Program-made: the position numbers and the translations under genes
Shown here: positions 9,869 through 17,780 of the stretch, in pieces
Numbering within the stretch: the first letter of the stretch is position 1
Layout: the number at the start of each line of letters is the position of its first letter
NCBI RefSeq assembly: GCF_902499075.1
Contig: NZ_CABVPP010000021.1
Location: 1 to 64,000, forward strand
Reading direction: 5' to 3'
Source: Burkholderia pseudomultivorans
GTDB taxonomy: Bacteria > Pseudomonadota > Gammaproteobacteria > Burkholderiales > Burkholderiaceae
DNA length: 64,000 nucleotides
Notes under the pieces: model-generated
Databases searched by the model: none
Told to the model about the DNA's origin: nothing
What the model saw: only the letters and a program-made list of their open reading frames with translations

Positions 9869-10780
9869 TCAAGGTAGCGGGTGCGTGCGCAGGAACGCGT
9901 CGGCGACCTCGCGCGGCGACTTGCCGTCGAGATCGACCGCCTTGTTCATCGCCTGCATCACGTCGTTGTCGAGAGCCGCCGACAGCGCATCGAGCTGCGC
10001 CGCGAGCTTCGGGTTGCGATCGAGCGTGTCCTTGCGCACCACCGGCGTCGCGTTGTATGGCGGGAAGTAATGCTTGTCGTCTTCGAGCGGCACGATGCCG
10101 AACCCCTTCACGCGGCCGTCGGTCGTATAGACGAGGCCGATCGTCAGCTGGTTGTTGTGCAGCGCCGTATAGACGAGCCCCGGATCCATCTGCTTCATCT
10201 GCGCGCGGCTGAAGTGCATGTCGTAGGTTTCGAGCAGCGGCTTCAGGCCGTCGGGGCGGTTCGCGAATTCCGCGTCCATGCCGAACACGTAGCGCTTCGC
10301 GGCGGGATCGGTCTTCAGATGCGCGGCAAGCTGCGAGATCGTCCGGATGCCGGTGGCCTCCACGACCTTGCTCGGCAGGCCGAGCGCATAGGTATCGTTG
10401 AGCGGCGACGCGCGGAGCCAGACGAGCCCGCGCGGCACGTCGAGCGCCTTCACGCGCCGGTACATCTCGTCGGGCGACAGCTTGTCCTGGATCTTGTTGT
10501 AGACGAGCGCCGCGGTGCCCGTGTAGTCCCACATCAGGTCGAACTGGCCGTTCTCCAGCGCGCTGCGCGCGAGCGTGCTGCCGAGGCCCGACTTGACCTC
10601 GACGTCGTAGCCGCGCGAACGCAGGTATTGCGCGGTGACTTCCGCGAGCACGTATTGCTCGGTGAAGTTCTTGGCGCCCAGCACGAGCTTCGCGGCGAAT
10701 GCCGACGTGCTCGCCGCCACGCACAGCGCGCTGGCCGCGACAAGGCGTGCGATGGCCCGGATTGCAATGCGACGCGTCAT
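9869..10780 (-). CDS. Osmoprotectant-binding periplasmic protein (OpuCC/YehZ-like)
   Basis: A 303-residue substrate-binding protein with a clear Sec signal (hydrophobic core about 12-25, cleavage after AFA near residue 29). The mature start KLVLGAKNFTEQYVLAE is the hallmark of the OpuAC/ProX-like family that binds glycine betaine, choline or carnitine. Its ATG overlaps the stop of the upstream permease by four bases (10777-10780). Permease - binding protein - permease - ATPase is the gene order here. Confidence 0.93.
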   Translation of the reverse strand: MTRRIAIRAIARLVAASALCVAASTSAFAAKLVLGAKNFTEQYVLAEVTAQYLRSRGYDVEVKSGLGSTLARSALENGQFDLMWDYTGTAALVYNKIQDKLSPDEMYRRVKALDVPRGLVWLRASPLNDTYALGLPSKVVEATGIRTISQLAAHLKTDPAAKRYVFGMDAEFANRPDGLKPLLETYDMHFSRAQMKQMDPGLVYTALHNNQLTIGLVYTTDGRVKGFGIVPLEDDKHYFPPYNATPVVRKDTLDRNPKLAAQLDALSAALDNDVMQAMNKAVDLDGKSPREVADAFLRTHPLP

Positions 10781-11493
10781 GCCGCACCTCCGTGGCGTGC
10801 GAGCCAGTGCCGGCTTGCCGCGGCGACGACACCGTCCAGCACGAGTGCGAGCGCGGCGGTGAGCGACGCGCCGAGCAGCAGCAGCGGCTGGTTGTCGAGA
10901 TAGATGCCGGGGAAGATCAGCGAGCCGAGGCTGTCGGCGCCGATCAGATAGGCGAGCGGTGCGGTGCCGACGTTGATCGCGAGCGCGGTGCGCACGCCGC
11001 CGACGATGATGGGCAGCGCATTCGGCAGCTCCACGCGCAGCAGCGATTGCCAGCCCGTCATGCCGATGCCTTTGGCGGCCTCGCGCAGCGCGGCGGGCAC
11101 GTTCTTCACGCCTTCGTAGGTATTGCGCGTAATCGGCAGCAGCGAGGCGAGGAACAGCGCGACGATCGCGGGCACGTCGCCGATGCCGAAGATGCCGAGT
11201 GCGATTGCAAGCACTGCGAGCGAAGGGATCGTATTGCCGATGTTGAAGACCTGCATGAAGCGCTCGGCCTGGCGCTGGAACCGCGGACGGCTCAGCAGCA
11301 CGCCGGCCGGCACGCCGACGACGATCGCGAGCACCATCGAGTAGCCGACCAGCAGCATGTGCCGGCCCGCGTAGTACGTCAGGTCGTCTGCGCGCTGGCG
11401 GAACGTCTCTGCGCCGATGCCGCGCGCCAGCGCCCAGGCGACGACGATGACGGCTATCAGGCTGCCCAACAGTCGGACAGTGCGTCGAGTCAT
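10777..11493 (-). CDS. Osmoprotectant ABC permease, first gene of operon (YehW-like)
   Basis: A 238-residue permease with an N-terminal membrane helix, about six segments in all, and the EAA-type loop ALREAAKGIGMTGWQSLLRVELPNALP. The start at 11493 follows GGAGG about 10 bases upstream; the longer reading from 11568 has no such site. It is the promoter-proximal gene of the osmoprotectant operon. Its regulatory region lies in the long spacer 11494-12764. Confidence 0.9.
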   Translation of the reverse strand: MTRRTVRLLGSLIAVIVVAWALARGIGAETFRQRADDLTYYAGRHMLLVGYSMVLAIVVGVPAGVLLSRPRFQRQAERFMQVFNIGNTIPSLAVLAIALGIFGIGDVPAIVALFLASLLPITRNTYEGVKNVPAALREAAKGIGMTGWQSLLRVELPNALPIIVGGVRTALAINVGTAPLAYLIGADSLGSLIFPGIYLDNQPLLLLGASLTAALALVLDGVVAAASRHWLARHGGAA

Positions 11494-11767
11494 GAAGATA
11501 CGCCTCCTCGATCTCGGTGCGGTACGCATGCTGGCACACGCCGCGATGGAAGTTCGTGATCCCGGCATGGCCGCGATTGAACTGACGGAAACAGTCCTCG
11601 CCGATGCGCAGCAATGCGCAACGGAAAGTCGAATGAACGCGTCGATGCGTTCGCCTGATTGTCATGTTCGGCCCGGCAGCGCAATTACCGCGTGATTTGC
11701 GCCCTCGGGCAGGCGCCGCCATGTGAAGCAAGCGGCAAGGACGCGGACGGGCCAAGGCTCATCCGCT

Positions 11768-11786
11768 GGGGCCGACGGCCCCTTTT
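11768..11786 (+). terminator. Orphan rho-independent terminator
   Basis: A perfect six-pair GC stem GGGGCC-GAC-GGCCCC followed by TTTT on the plus strand. No plus-strand gene precedes it, so it may end a short noncoding transcript starting somewhere in 11494-11760. Confidence 0.55.
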
Positions 11787-11885
11787 GATGTGGCAAAACG
11801 GTTGCGCTCGCAACCAATTGCGAGCTTGCATCGCCGTTATGCACGAGTCGTACTTTGGGTGATGAAGTGAGCCGAGTATAGAGCA

Positions 11886-11921
11886 ATCGATCGGATCCGT
11901 CTACCTTGAGAACCGATCGAT
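11886..11921. promoter_or_regulatory. Inverted repeat ATCGATCGG-N18-CCGATCGAT
   Basis: Perfect 9-bp arms at 11886-11894 and 11913-11921. It could be an operator or a stem in a transcript; the binding factor is unknown. Confidence 0.35.
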
Positions 11922-12108
11922 GATCAGGGTGCGAGTCACCATTCCGAAAATTTATAAATAGATTTGATGTGCGAACCTGTTGTTGCGCGATTTTGTGTAA
12001 ACGATTTTGCGGTCGATTTCCCGTATAAAAGCCGCGGTGCCATTTCATCCGGCGACGTGTTTTGAAACCGATGCTATCGCGTCTCCATAAAATGTCGCAT
12101 GACTGATT

Positions 12109-12306
12109 ATGCGAATGAAGGCAGGAAGGATCCGGATTGTCCGGAATCGCGTATCCGGCCTTTGGCTCGTTCGAGCGGATGCGTGCGAGCAGGTCGAGCA
12201 TCTGATGAAGGCGGATCCATTCCGGCCGGCCGGGCTGCGCAAGGCCGTGCGCATCGTCGAGTGGCGGCGGGTGTTTGCGGACGGAAGCGGGACGGCCGCG
12301 CGATGA
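12109..12306 (+). pseudogene. Fragment of a YciI-like (YCII domain) protein
   Basis: The 65 translated codons contain a segment (about residues 29-53) that matches the C-terminal half of YciI-family proteins: MKADPFRPAGLRKAV then RIVEWRRVF, against the E. coli YciI pattern ADADPYVAAGVY...KPFKKVF. The N-terminal half, including the catalytic-type His-Asp region, is missing, and an in-frame TGA lies at 12100-12102 just upstream. I interpret this as a decayed remnant rather than a working gene. Confidence 0.5.
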
Positions 12307-12405
12307 CCGCGAACGGACGCACGGCCGATCGACTCGACCGTCGTTGAACGCGTGTGGACGAAAGACGACAAACACCCGAATAAATGTTTACCGCCCGATG
12401 ACAAC

Positions 12406-12431
12406 TCGATATATTTCGACAAATATATCGA
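12406..12431. promoter_or_regulatory. ModE-like palindrome, site A
   Basis: A perfect palindrome TCGATATAT-N8-ATATATCGA, 334 bases before the porin start. The same 26-bp geometry recurs at 14706, 17156 and 17705. The TATA-rich arms flanked by CG resemble known ModE operators, and a ModE-like regulator is encoded at 15332. Confidence 0.65.
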
Positions 12432-12764
12432 AGGCCGTGACACCGTCAGGCGTCACGCCGTCCACTGCTCCGCGAAAGCCGGAAGAAGCGACTCTCTGAC
12501 CTGCATCGCCGGAGCAACGCGCCGACACGCCCGCCCGCACCTGCGGGCACACGGGTCGGCGCTGCAATACGAGCGGCCGCCCTGCGGCATGCCGCTTTAG
12601 CAAGCACACACCGGCATCGAAACGGAGCATCGTGCCCGCGCGCATGAGGCGCGGGTGCGTCCCGACGATGCAGTGCACTTGCATCGGTACGTCAAACGAT
12701 TTTTCGTCAACACGCCGCGCGTTCCGCAGCGACGGAGTCGCGCGCGCCCATGAAAAGGAAGAGC

Positions 12765-13931
12765 ATGAAGAAGACCATCGTGGCCGCGGCCACACTCGGG
12801 ATGTTCGGCGCGAGCGCGCACGCGCAGAGCAGCGTCACGCTGTACGGGCTGATCGATGCGGGCGTCACGTATGCGAACAAGGTCGCGACCTCGACCGGAC
12901 ACGGCAAGCTCGTCAAGTACGGCGACGGCGTTGCGTCGGGCAGCCGCTGGGGCATCCGCGGCACCGAGGATCTCGGCGGCGGCCTGAAGGCGCTGTTCGT
13001 GCTGGAAAGCGGTTTCAGCAGCGGCGACGGCACGCTTGGCCAGGGCGGTGCGCTGTTCGGCCGCCAAGTGTTCGTCGGCCTGTCGAAGAACGGCGTCGGC
13101 TCGCTGACGTTCGGTCGCCAGTACTCGTTCTCGACCGACTACATCGGCGGCAACTACACGATGGGCAGCCAGACGCCGGCCGGCAACTACGCGTATCACA
13201 TCAACGACCTCGACCAGCTGACGTCCAGCCGCATCAACAACGCGGTGAAGTTCCAGAGCGCGAACTTCGCGGGCCTCACGTTCGGCGCGATGTACGGCTT
13301 CTCGAACTCGACGCAGTTCGCCGGCGCGCCGACGACGTCGTCGGGCGGCACGACCACGCAGGGCGCGTCGAGCGCGTACAGCTTCGGCGCGAACTACGCG
13401 CAAGGCCCGTTCGGCATCGGCGCTGCGTACACGAACATCCGCTTCCCGGGTGGCGCGACGCCCGCGTTCGGCGTGAGCATCGCGAACGTCAACACGCTCG
13501 GGCTGCGCGACCTCGAAACCTTCGGCGTCGGCGCGCGTTATGCGATCGCGGCCGCGCTCGTGTGGGCGAACTGGACGCACACGAAGTTCGAGCCGCTGTC
13601 GGGCGAGGCGTCGGAGCTGAACAACTACGAAATCGGCGGCCGCTACGCGTTCACGCCGGCACTGAGCGCCGGGCTCGGCTATACGTTCTCGAAACTCGAC
13701 GACCGCTTCGAAGGCAAGTGGCACCAGGTCAACGCCGCCGTCGACTATGCGCTGTCGAAGCGCACCGACGTGTACGTGAGCGCGGCCTACCAGAAGGCGT
13801 CGGGCAGCAATACGGTCAATGGTCGCGTGGTGCCGGTGCAGGCCGAGATCGGCTCGTCGGCGTCGTTCATCGGCAATGCGGGTGCGAATACGCAGTTCGT
13901 CACGCGCGTCGGCCTGCGTCACAAGTTCTAG
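12765..13931 (+). CDS. Outer-membrane porin (Gram-negative GNxxLYG type)
   Basis: A 388-residue general porin. The signal peptide (MKKTIVAAATLGMFGASAHAQ) ends near residue 21 and is followed by SSVTLYGLIDAGV, the standard first strand of Burkholderia porins. The protein ends in Phe (GLRHKF), as outer-membrane beta-barrels do. The ATG at 12765 is preferred over 12750, because the AAGGAAG Shine-Dalgarno overlaps the first codons of the longer reading. The distant palindrome at 12406 may regulate it. A strong hairpin follows the stop. Confidence 0.93.
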   Translation: MKKTIVAAATLGMFGASAHAQSSVTLYGLIDAGVTYANKVATSTGHGKLVKYGDGVASGSRWGIRGTEDLGGGLKALFVLESGFSSGDGTLGQGGALFGRQVFVGLSKNGVGSLTFGRQYSFSTDYIGGNYTMGSQTPAGNYAYHINDLDQLTSSRINNAVKFQSANFAGLTFGAMYGFSNSTQFAGAPTTSSGGTTTQGASSAYSFGANYAQGPFGIGAAYTNIRFPGGATPAFGVSIANVNTLGLRDLETFGVGARYAIAAALVWANWTHTKFEPLSGEASELNNYEIGGRYAFTPALSAGLGYTFSKLDDRFEGKWHQVNAAVDYALSKRTDVYVSAAYQKASGSNTVNGRVVPVQAEIGSSASFIGNAGANTQFVTRVGLRHKF

Positions 13932-13939
13932 GCGCCGGC

Positions 13940-13962
13940 GCGCCCGGGATGTTCCCGGGCGC
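13940..13962. terminator. GC-rich hairpin after porin gene
   Basis: Ten perfect pairs (GCGCCCGGGA / TCCCGGGCGC) with a 3-base loop, nine bases after the porin stop. There is no T run, so it may stabilise the mRNA end or attenuate read-through rather than terminate fully. Confidence 0.45.
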
Positions 13963-13982
13963 CTGACCATGGGAGCACCACA

Positions 13983-14642
13983 ATGAATACAGCAGTCAAG
14001 GAAGCCGTCGGCGCGGCGTTTTCGCTCGACGCGATGCGGCACGCGAGAACCATGACGTGGAAGGCCGTCGACATGATCGCGGCTGGTATCCGGCCCGGCA
14101 TGCGCGAATCGGAGGCCAATGCGCTCGGGCGGCGCATCCTCGACGATCTCGGGATGGACCGGATCTGGCATCCCGTGATCGTCCGTTTCGGCGAAAACAC
14201 GCTGCGAACCTTCAAGGAGCGTTCGGCGGCGGATCCGGTGCTGGCCGACCACGATATCTTCTTCATCGACCTCGGCGCGGTATGGGCGAAGCACGAAGGC
14301 GATGCGGGCGCGACCTTCGTGTGCGGCGACGATCCGGACATGCGCGCCTGCGCGGACGCCGCGCGTACGATCTACCGCGAAGTCGAGCAGCACTGGCGAA
14401 CCACCGGCTGCGGCGGCATCGCGCTGTACGATTTCGCGGCGCGGCGTGCCGACGCGCACGGCTTCCGGCTGAACCTCGACATCAACGGGCATCGCGTCAG
14501 CGACTTCCCGCATGCGATCTACAAGGCCGGCAATCTCGGCGACTTCGATGCGGTGCCCGCTGCCGGCCTGTGGATTCTCGAGATCCAGATCGCCCACCCG
14601 ACGCGACCGTTCGGTGCGTTCTACGAGGACCTGCTCGTCTAG
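13983..14642 (+). CDS. Short M24 (pita-bread fold) metallopeptidase-like protein
   Basis: A 219-residue protein of the M24/methionine aminopeptidase-creatinase fold. All five metal ligands can be placed: Asp96 (FFIDLGAV), Asp107 (HEGDAGATF), His177 (SDFPHAIY), Glu200 (WILEIQI) and Glu215 (FYEDLL). It is shorter than methionine aminopeptidase (about 260) and lacks the N-terminal domain of Xaa-Pro peptidases. The substrate is unknown. It follows the porin by 51 bases. Confidence 0.75.
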   Translation: MNTAVKEAVGAAFSLDAMRHARTMTWKAVDMIAAGIRPGMRESEANALGRRILDDLGMDRIWHPVIVRFGENTLRTFKERSAADPVLADHDIFFIDLGAVWAKHEGDAGATFVCGDDPDMRACADAARTIYREVEQHWRTTGCGGIALYDFAARRADAHGFRLNLDINGHRVSDFPHAIYKAGNLGDFDAVPAAGLWILEIQIAHPTRPFGAFYEDLLV

Positions 14643-14705
14643 GGTCATAAAAGATCCGGTATGCCGCTCATACCCGATGCCGATCGCGCGGCCAGCCGCG
14701 GTGCA

Positions 14706-14731
14706 GCGTAATATATTCGCCGATATATCGA
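14706..14731. promoter_or_regulatory. ModE-like palindrome, site B
   Basis: The right arm ATATATCGA is identical to sites A and C; the left arm GCGTAATAT keeps 6 of 9 positions; the spacer is again 8 bases. It lies 33 bases before the start of the molybdopterin-domain gene, where a bound protein would overlap the promoter. Confidence 0.6.
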
Positions 14732-14763
14732 TGCGCCGGCATGGGGCCGGCCCCGGAGGAAGC

Positions 14764-15255
14764 ATGGAGATGGCAGGTACGGCGGCGCAGCCGTCACAGG
14801 ACGCGACGATCGGTTCGATCGCGCTGACGGGCGCATTCGCGCGGCCGCTGACGGTGACGCTCGACGATCTGCGCCGCTATGCGCACGCGACGGCCGAGCC
14901 GTTCGATCTGCGCTGCTTCACGACGCATCGCTTCATTCGCAGCGTCGATCGATATCGCGGTGCGCGGCTGAAGGACCTGATCGATGCGGCCGGCCTGCTC
15001 GGCGCGCAGGTCGGCGATTTCAAGCGCACCGTCTTCATCGCGCATGCGCACGACGGCTACGCGGTGACGTTTTCCTGGCACGAGCTGTTCAATACGCCGA
15101 TCGGCGAGCGCGTGCTGGTCGCGTTCGCGCGCGGCGACGAGCCGCTGTCGATCGATGAAGGTGCGCCGATCCTCGTTTCCGCCGCCGATATCCTGCCGGC
15201 GCCGCGCCACGTGAAGCGTCTCGCGGGCGTCGTCGCACGCGTGCTCGAGATCTGA
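14764..15255 (+). CDS. Molybdopterin-binding (SUOX-type) domain protein
   Basis: A 163-residue protein resembling part of the oxidoreductase molybdopterin-binding domain of sulfite-oxidase-type enzymes: 'LTVTLDDLRRYAHATAEPFDLRCFTTH' near the N-terminus, a 'YRGARLKDLIDAAGL' segment and 'DGYAVTFSWHELF' further on. It is much shorter than MsrP/YedY (about 300 residues) and has no twin-arginine signal. A Cys in 'FDLRCFTTH' may be the molybdenum ligand equivalent. The start at 14764 follows GGAGGA. A ModE-like palindrome lies immediately upstream and the ModE-like gene follows, supporting a molybdenum link. Confidence 0.75.
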   Translation: MEMAGTAAQPSQDATIGSIALTGAFARPLTVTLDDLRRYAHATAEPFDLRCFTTHRFIRSVDRYRGARLKDLIDAAGLLGAQVGDFKRTVFIAHAHDGYAVTFSWHELFNTPIGERVLVAFARGDEPLSIDEGAPILVSAADILPAPRHVKRLAGVVARVLEI

Positions 15256-15331
15256 GCCGCCCGCGTCGCCGGCAGCGTCGCCGCGCGATCCATCGTGTAT
15301 GCTTGCGCGCATGGTTCAACCGGCGGACAAC

Positions 15332-15697
15332 ATGAAGACTTCGGCATCCCCCAAACCCCAGGTACGTTTCAGGATGCGCATCCAGCAGGCCGACACGATC
15401 GCGCTCGGGCCGGGCAAGGTCGCGCTGCTCGAGGCCGTGCGCGAGCACGGGTCGATTTCGGCGGCGGCGCGCAGCCTGAAGATGTCGTACCGGCGCGCGT
15501 GGCTGTTGATGGACGAGCTGAACCGCTCGCTCAAATCGCCCGCGACGGTCTCCGAGCACGGCGGACAGAGCGGCGGCGGCAGCGTGCTGACGCCGGTCGG
15601 CGAGGAAATCATCCGGCTCTATCGCGGGATCGAGGCGCGCGCCTACGCGGCCTGCGCGGACGACATCGCCGCGCTGACAAAAATGGTGCGCCGCTGA
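15332..15697 (+). CDS. ModE-like molybdenum-responsive transcriptional regulator (DNA-binding domain only)
   Basis: A 121-residue protein matching the winged-helix domain of ModE: 'GPGKVALLEAVREHGSISAAARSLKMSYRRAWLLMDELNRSL' followed by the glycine-rich wing 'GGQSGGGSVLTPVGEEIIRLYR'. The C-terminal tandem molybdate-binding (TOBE) domains of E. coli ModE are absent, as in the known single-domain members. Alternative starts are at 15299 and 15311; none has a convincing ribosome binding site. Four palindromes of identical geometry within 3 kb are its likely targets. Confidence 0.85.
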   Translation: MKTSASPKPQVRFRMRIQQADTIALGPGKVALLEAVREHGSISAAARSLKMSYRRAWLLMDELNRSLKSPATVSEHGGQSGGGSVLTPVGEEIIRLYRGIEARAYAACADDIAALTKMVRR

Positions 15698-15760
15698 GCG
15701 TGCCGTAGTTGCGCGCTTGAATTGCCTTCAGCCGCACTCGATCTCGGCAGAACGCTTCCG

Positions 15761-17104
15761 CTACCCATGCCGCAGACAGAACCGCGAAGCGTCCCCTGCC
15801 GACGAATCGGGAAGCGCCGCTTCGCGCGCGTGCGCATCGAGCCGGCCGATCAGTTCGACGAAGCTCGCGACGCTCGCAGTCCGCAGCGGGTAGTACGCAA
15901 CATGGCTGCGCTCGCAGATGCGCTTCAGCTGGTTCATCGAATCGTGATCGATGCAGTCGACCGGGAACACGACCAGGTTCGCGCCCGGCAGCGCCGCGGC
16001 GAGCAGACCCTTGCGGTCCTCGATGCCGCCGTCGTGCACGATCATTTCGCCGCCCGACGTCTCGACGATCCGGCGAATCGCGCGGTTCGACCCCGGGCGG
16101 CCGCCGACGTAGACGACGCGCTTGCCGCGCAGCATCGACAGCGAATCGGCCGCGCGTTCGGACGGATCGTCGGTCGACATCTGCACCGCGTGTTCCAGCG
16201 CGCTCGCTTCCGCGCGCAGCGTCTTCACCATCGTCATCAGTTCGTCGAGCCGCGCGCGCATCGCGCGGGCGCTCGCCTGTTCCGCGGCGATCCGCTGTTC
16301 GGCGGCCTCGCGGCGGCTCGTGTGCAGCGCAAGCCGTTCGTCGCGCAACGCCAGCGCTTCGCGCAGCTCGCGGACTTCGTCGCGCAGACGGCTTCCGTCC
16401 GCCTCCGGTTGTGCATCCTGACGCGCACGGCATGCGTCCAGCGCATCGAGCGCTGCGTCGCGCTGCTGGCTGATCTCATGCAGGCGGGCCTGCTGCCGAT
16501 CGAGCTTCGCGTGCAGCGCCGCGTTTTCCTGTTCGAGCGCGACCAGCCGCCGGATATCCGCGCGATTGGCCGCGCCGACCAGATGCGACAGCATGTGCAG
16601 GTCGCCGAAGGCCGCCTGGCGCACGCTGGGCGTCGCGCGCGGATGTGTCATCAGCGCCCAGTACGCGGGCGGAATGTCGCCGCGCTTGAGCGCGTCCTTC
16701 CATAGCGCGAGCAGCGCGTCATCGTCCGGCGCGCTGTCGAACGTGCGGATCGCGCCGGCGTAGCGCTCGTCGAGCGCCTTGTGCAGCGCCTTGGCGCCGG
16801 CAGTACCTTCGATCGCGAGTTCGACGGCCGCGTGGTGGATTTCCAGGTCGGTCGCACGCTGGCGGTCGAGATCGGTGAATTTCGGCACGAGCTTGCGCAG
16901 CTCATGGGTGGTCAGGCAGGTGCCGATGATCGAGCAGTGCAGGGTCGCATCGAGCTCCGACAGCCGCGCGCGGCGCTTCGTGTCGGCGCGTTGCGCGCGG
17001 GACGGCGCGCAGCATGCGTCGACGCGGCCGCCGCCCGACGATGCGGTGTCGCCGGCCGACGCAATGCCCGCCATGCGGGCCAGTCGAAAGGGCGGAGCGT
17101 GCAT
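15761..17104 (-). CDS. DUF2325 domain protein with coiled coil
   Basis: A 447-residue cytoplasmic protein. Residues 45-215 are helical, residues about 220-320 form a long Arg/Glu/Ala coiled coil, and residues 330-430 match the DUF2325 domain: GKRVVYVGGRPGSNRAIRRIVETSGGEMIVHDGG, then NLVVFPVDCIDHDSMNQLKRICERS. The GGRPG loop looks like a nucleotide- or phosphate-binding turn. The ATG at 17104 follows AGAGGT; the longer start at 17161 lacks one. A degenerate ModE-like palindrome lies 52 bases upstream. Function is unknown. Confidence 0.8.
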   Translation of the reverse strand: MHAPPFRLARMAGIASAGDTASSGGGRVDACCAPSRAQRADTKRRARLSELDATLHCSIIGTCLTTHELRKLVPKFTDLDRQRATDLEIHHAAVELAIEGTAGAKALHKALDERYAGAIRTFDSAPDDDALLALWKDALKRGDIPPAYWALMTHPRATPSVRQAAFGDLHMLSHLVGAANRADIRRLVALEQENAALHAKLDRQQARLHEISQQRDAALDALDACRARQDAQPEADGSRLRDEVRELREALALRDERLALHTSRREAAEQRIAAEQASARAMRARLDELMTMVKTLRAEASALEHAVQMSTDDPSERAADSLSMLRGKRVVYVGGRPGSNRAIRRIVETSGGEMIVHDGGIEDRKGLLAAALPGANLVVFPVDCIDHDSMNQLKRICERSHVAYYPLRTASVASFVELIGRLDAHAREAALPDSSAGDASRFCLRHG

Positions 17105-17155
17105 GTTGACCTCTGTCCGGCGCTGACGAGCCGGAGACGGATGCGCGAAAGATGC

Positions 17156-17181
17156 GCGCAATATACCACGGAATATAACGG
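17156..17181. promoter_or_regulatory. ModE-like palindrome, site D (degenerate)
   Basis: GCGCAATAT-N8-ATATAACGG: same arm length and spacer as sites A-C, with 6 of 9 and 7 of 9 arm positions kept. It is located upstream of the minus-strand DUF2325 gene. Confidence 0.4.
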
Positions 17182-17215
17182 GTGGAATTCGGGGAAATGT
17201 GGAGCAGCCGGGACA

Positions 17216-17680
17216 TCAGGCCGGCGCCGGTGCGTGGCGCGCCATCACGGATTCGACACACAGCGCGACGAAGCGCACGTCGGCGCGCTCCAGCGCCGCG
17301 ATCGCTTCGTGCATCGCAGCCGGATCGTTGCTGAAGGAATCGGAAAACACGTCGTCGCGCGTGCGTTCGAGCACGCGTGCGTGCGCGATTGCCTGTTCGA
17401 GATCGCGCAAACGCGTGAAGCGCGCGGCCCGCGCGGCTTCTTCGAGCGTCGCCAGCAGTTCGCGCAAGCTCATCGCGGACAGCGCGTCGTCGGGCAGCGC
17501 CGTATCGCGTCCCGCCTCGAACATGTGGATGAAGCGCACGACGCTGCCGCGAAGCCGCCTGAACGCATCGACGACGCGCGTGACCTGCTGCGCACGCGCA
17601 TCGTTCGGCAGCGGCTTCAGCGCGCGGATCCGGTGCGTCGGTGCGTGTTCGCGTGCGGCGCGCTGCAGGGGGCGATTCAT
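17216..17680 (-). CDS. Hypothetical protein (154 aa) under a ModE-like site
   Basis: A 154-residue, mostly helical soluble protein rich in Arg and Ala. No signal, membrane segment or family motif is recognised. The start codon at 17680 has a perfect ModE-like palindrome (17705-17730) 24 bases upstream, making this the best-placed candidate target in the region. It ends 110 bases before the DUF2325 gene start on the same strand and may be cotranscribed with it. Confidence 0.65.
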   Translation of the reverse strand: MNRPLQRAAREHAPTHRIRALKPLPNDARAQQVTRVVDAFRRLRGSVVRFIHMFEAGRDTALPDDALSAMSLRELLATLEEAARAARFTRLRDLEQAIAHARVLERTRDDVFSDSFSNDPAAMHEAIAALERADVRFVALCVESVMARHAPAPA

Positions 17681-17704
17681 GGTGCGTCTCCGGTGGTGCG
17701 GGTG

Positions 17705-17730
17705 TCGATATATTCTATTGGATATATCGA
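17705..17730. promoter_or_regulatory. ModE-like palindrome, site C
   Basis: Perfect TCGATATAT-N8-ATATATCGA, identical in both arms to site A. It lies between the 154-aa gene (minus) and the end of the DMT transporter gene. Confidence 0.65.
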
Positions 17731-17780
17731 TGATCGATGCCGGTCGATTCGAACATCACGGCGGTGGACGAGCCGGTCGT

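Larger units (their letters stand above)
11494..12764. other. Long intergenic region
   Basis: About 1.27 kb without an intact gene, between the divergent osmoprotectant operon and a porin. It holds an orphan intrinsic terminator (11768-11786), a 9-bp dyad (11886-11921), an AT-rich block around 11930-12030 with a TATAAA at 12023-12028, a fragment of a YciI-like gene (12109-12306) and a perfect ModE-like palindrome (12406-12431). The rest shows nothing I can name. Confidence 0.6.

Noticed and set aside
12432-12764. Riboswitch (TPP or molybdenum cofactor) in the porin leader
   Set aside because: I looked for the conserved core sequences and could not find them; only unrelated short repeats are present.
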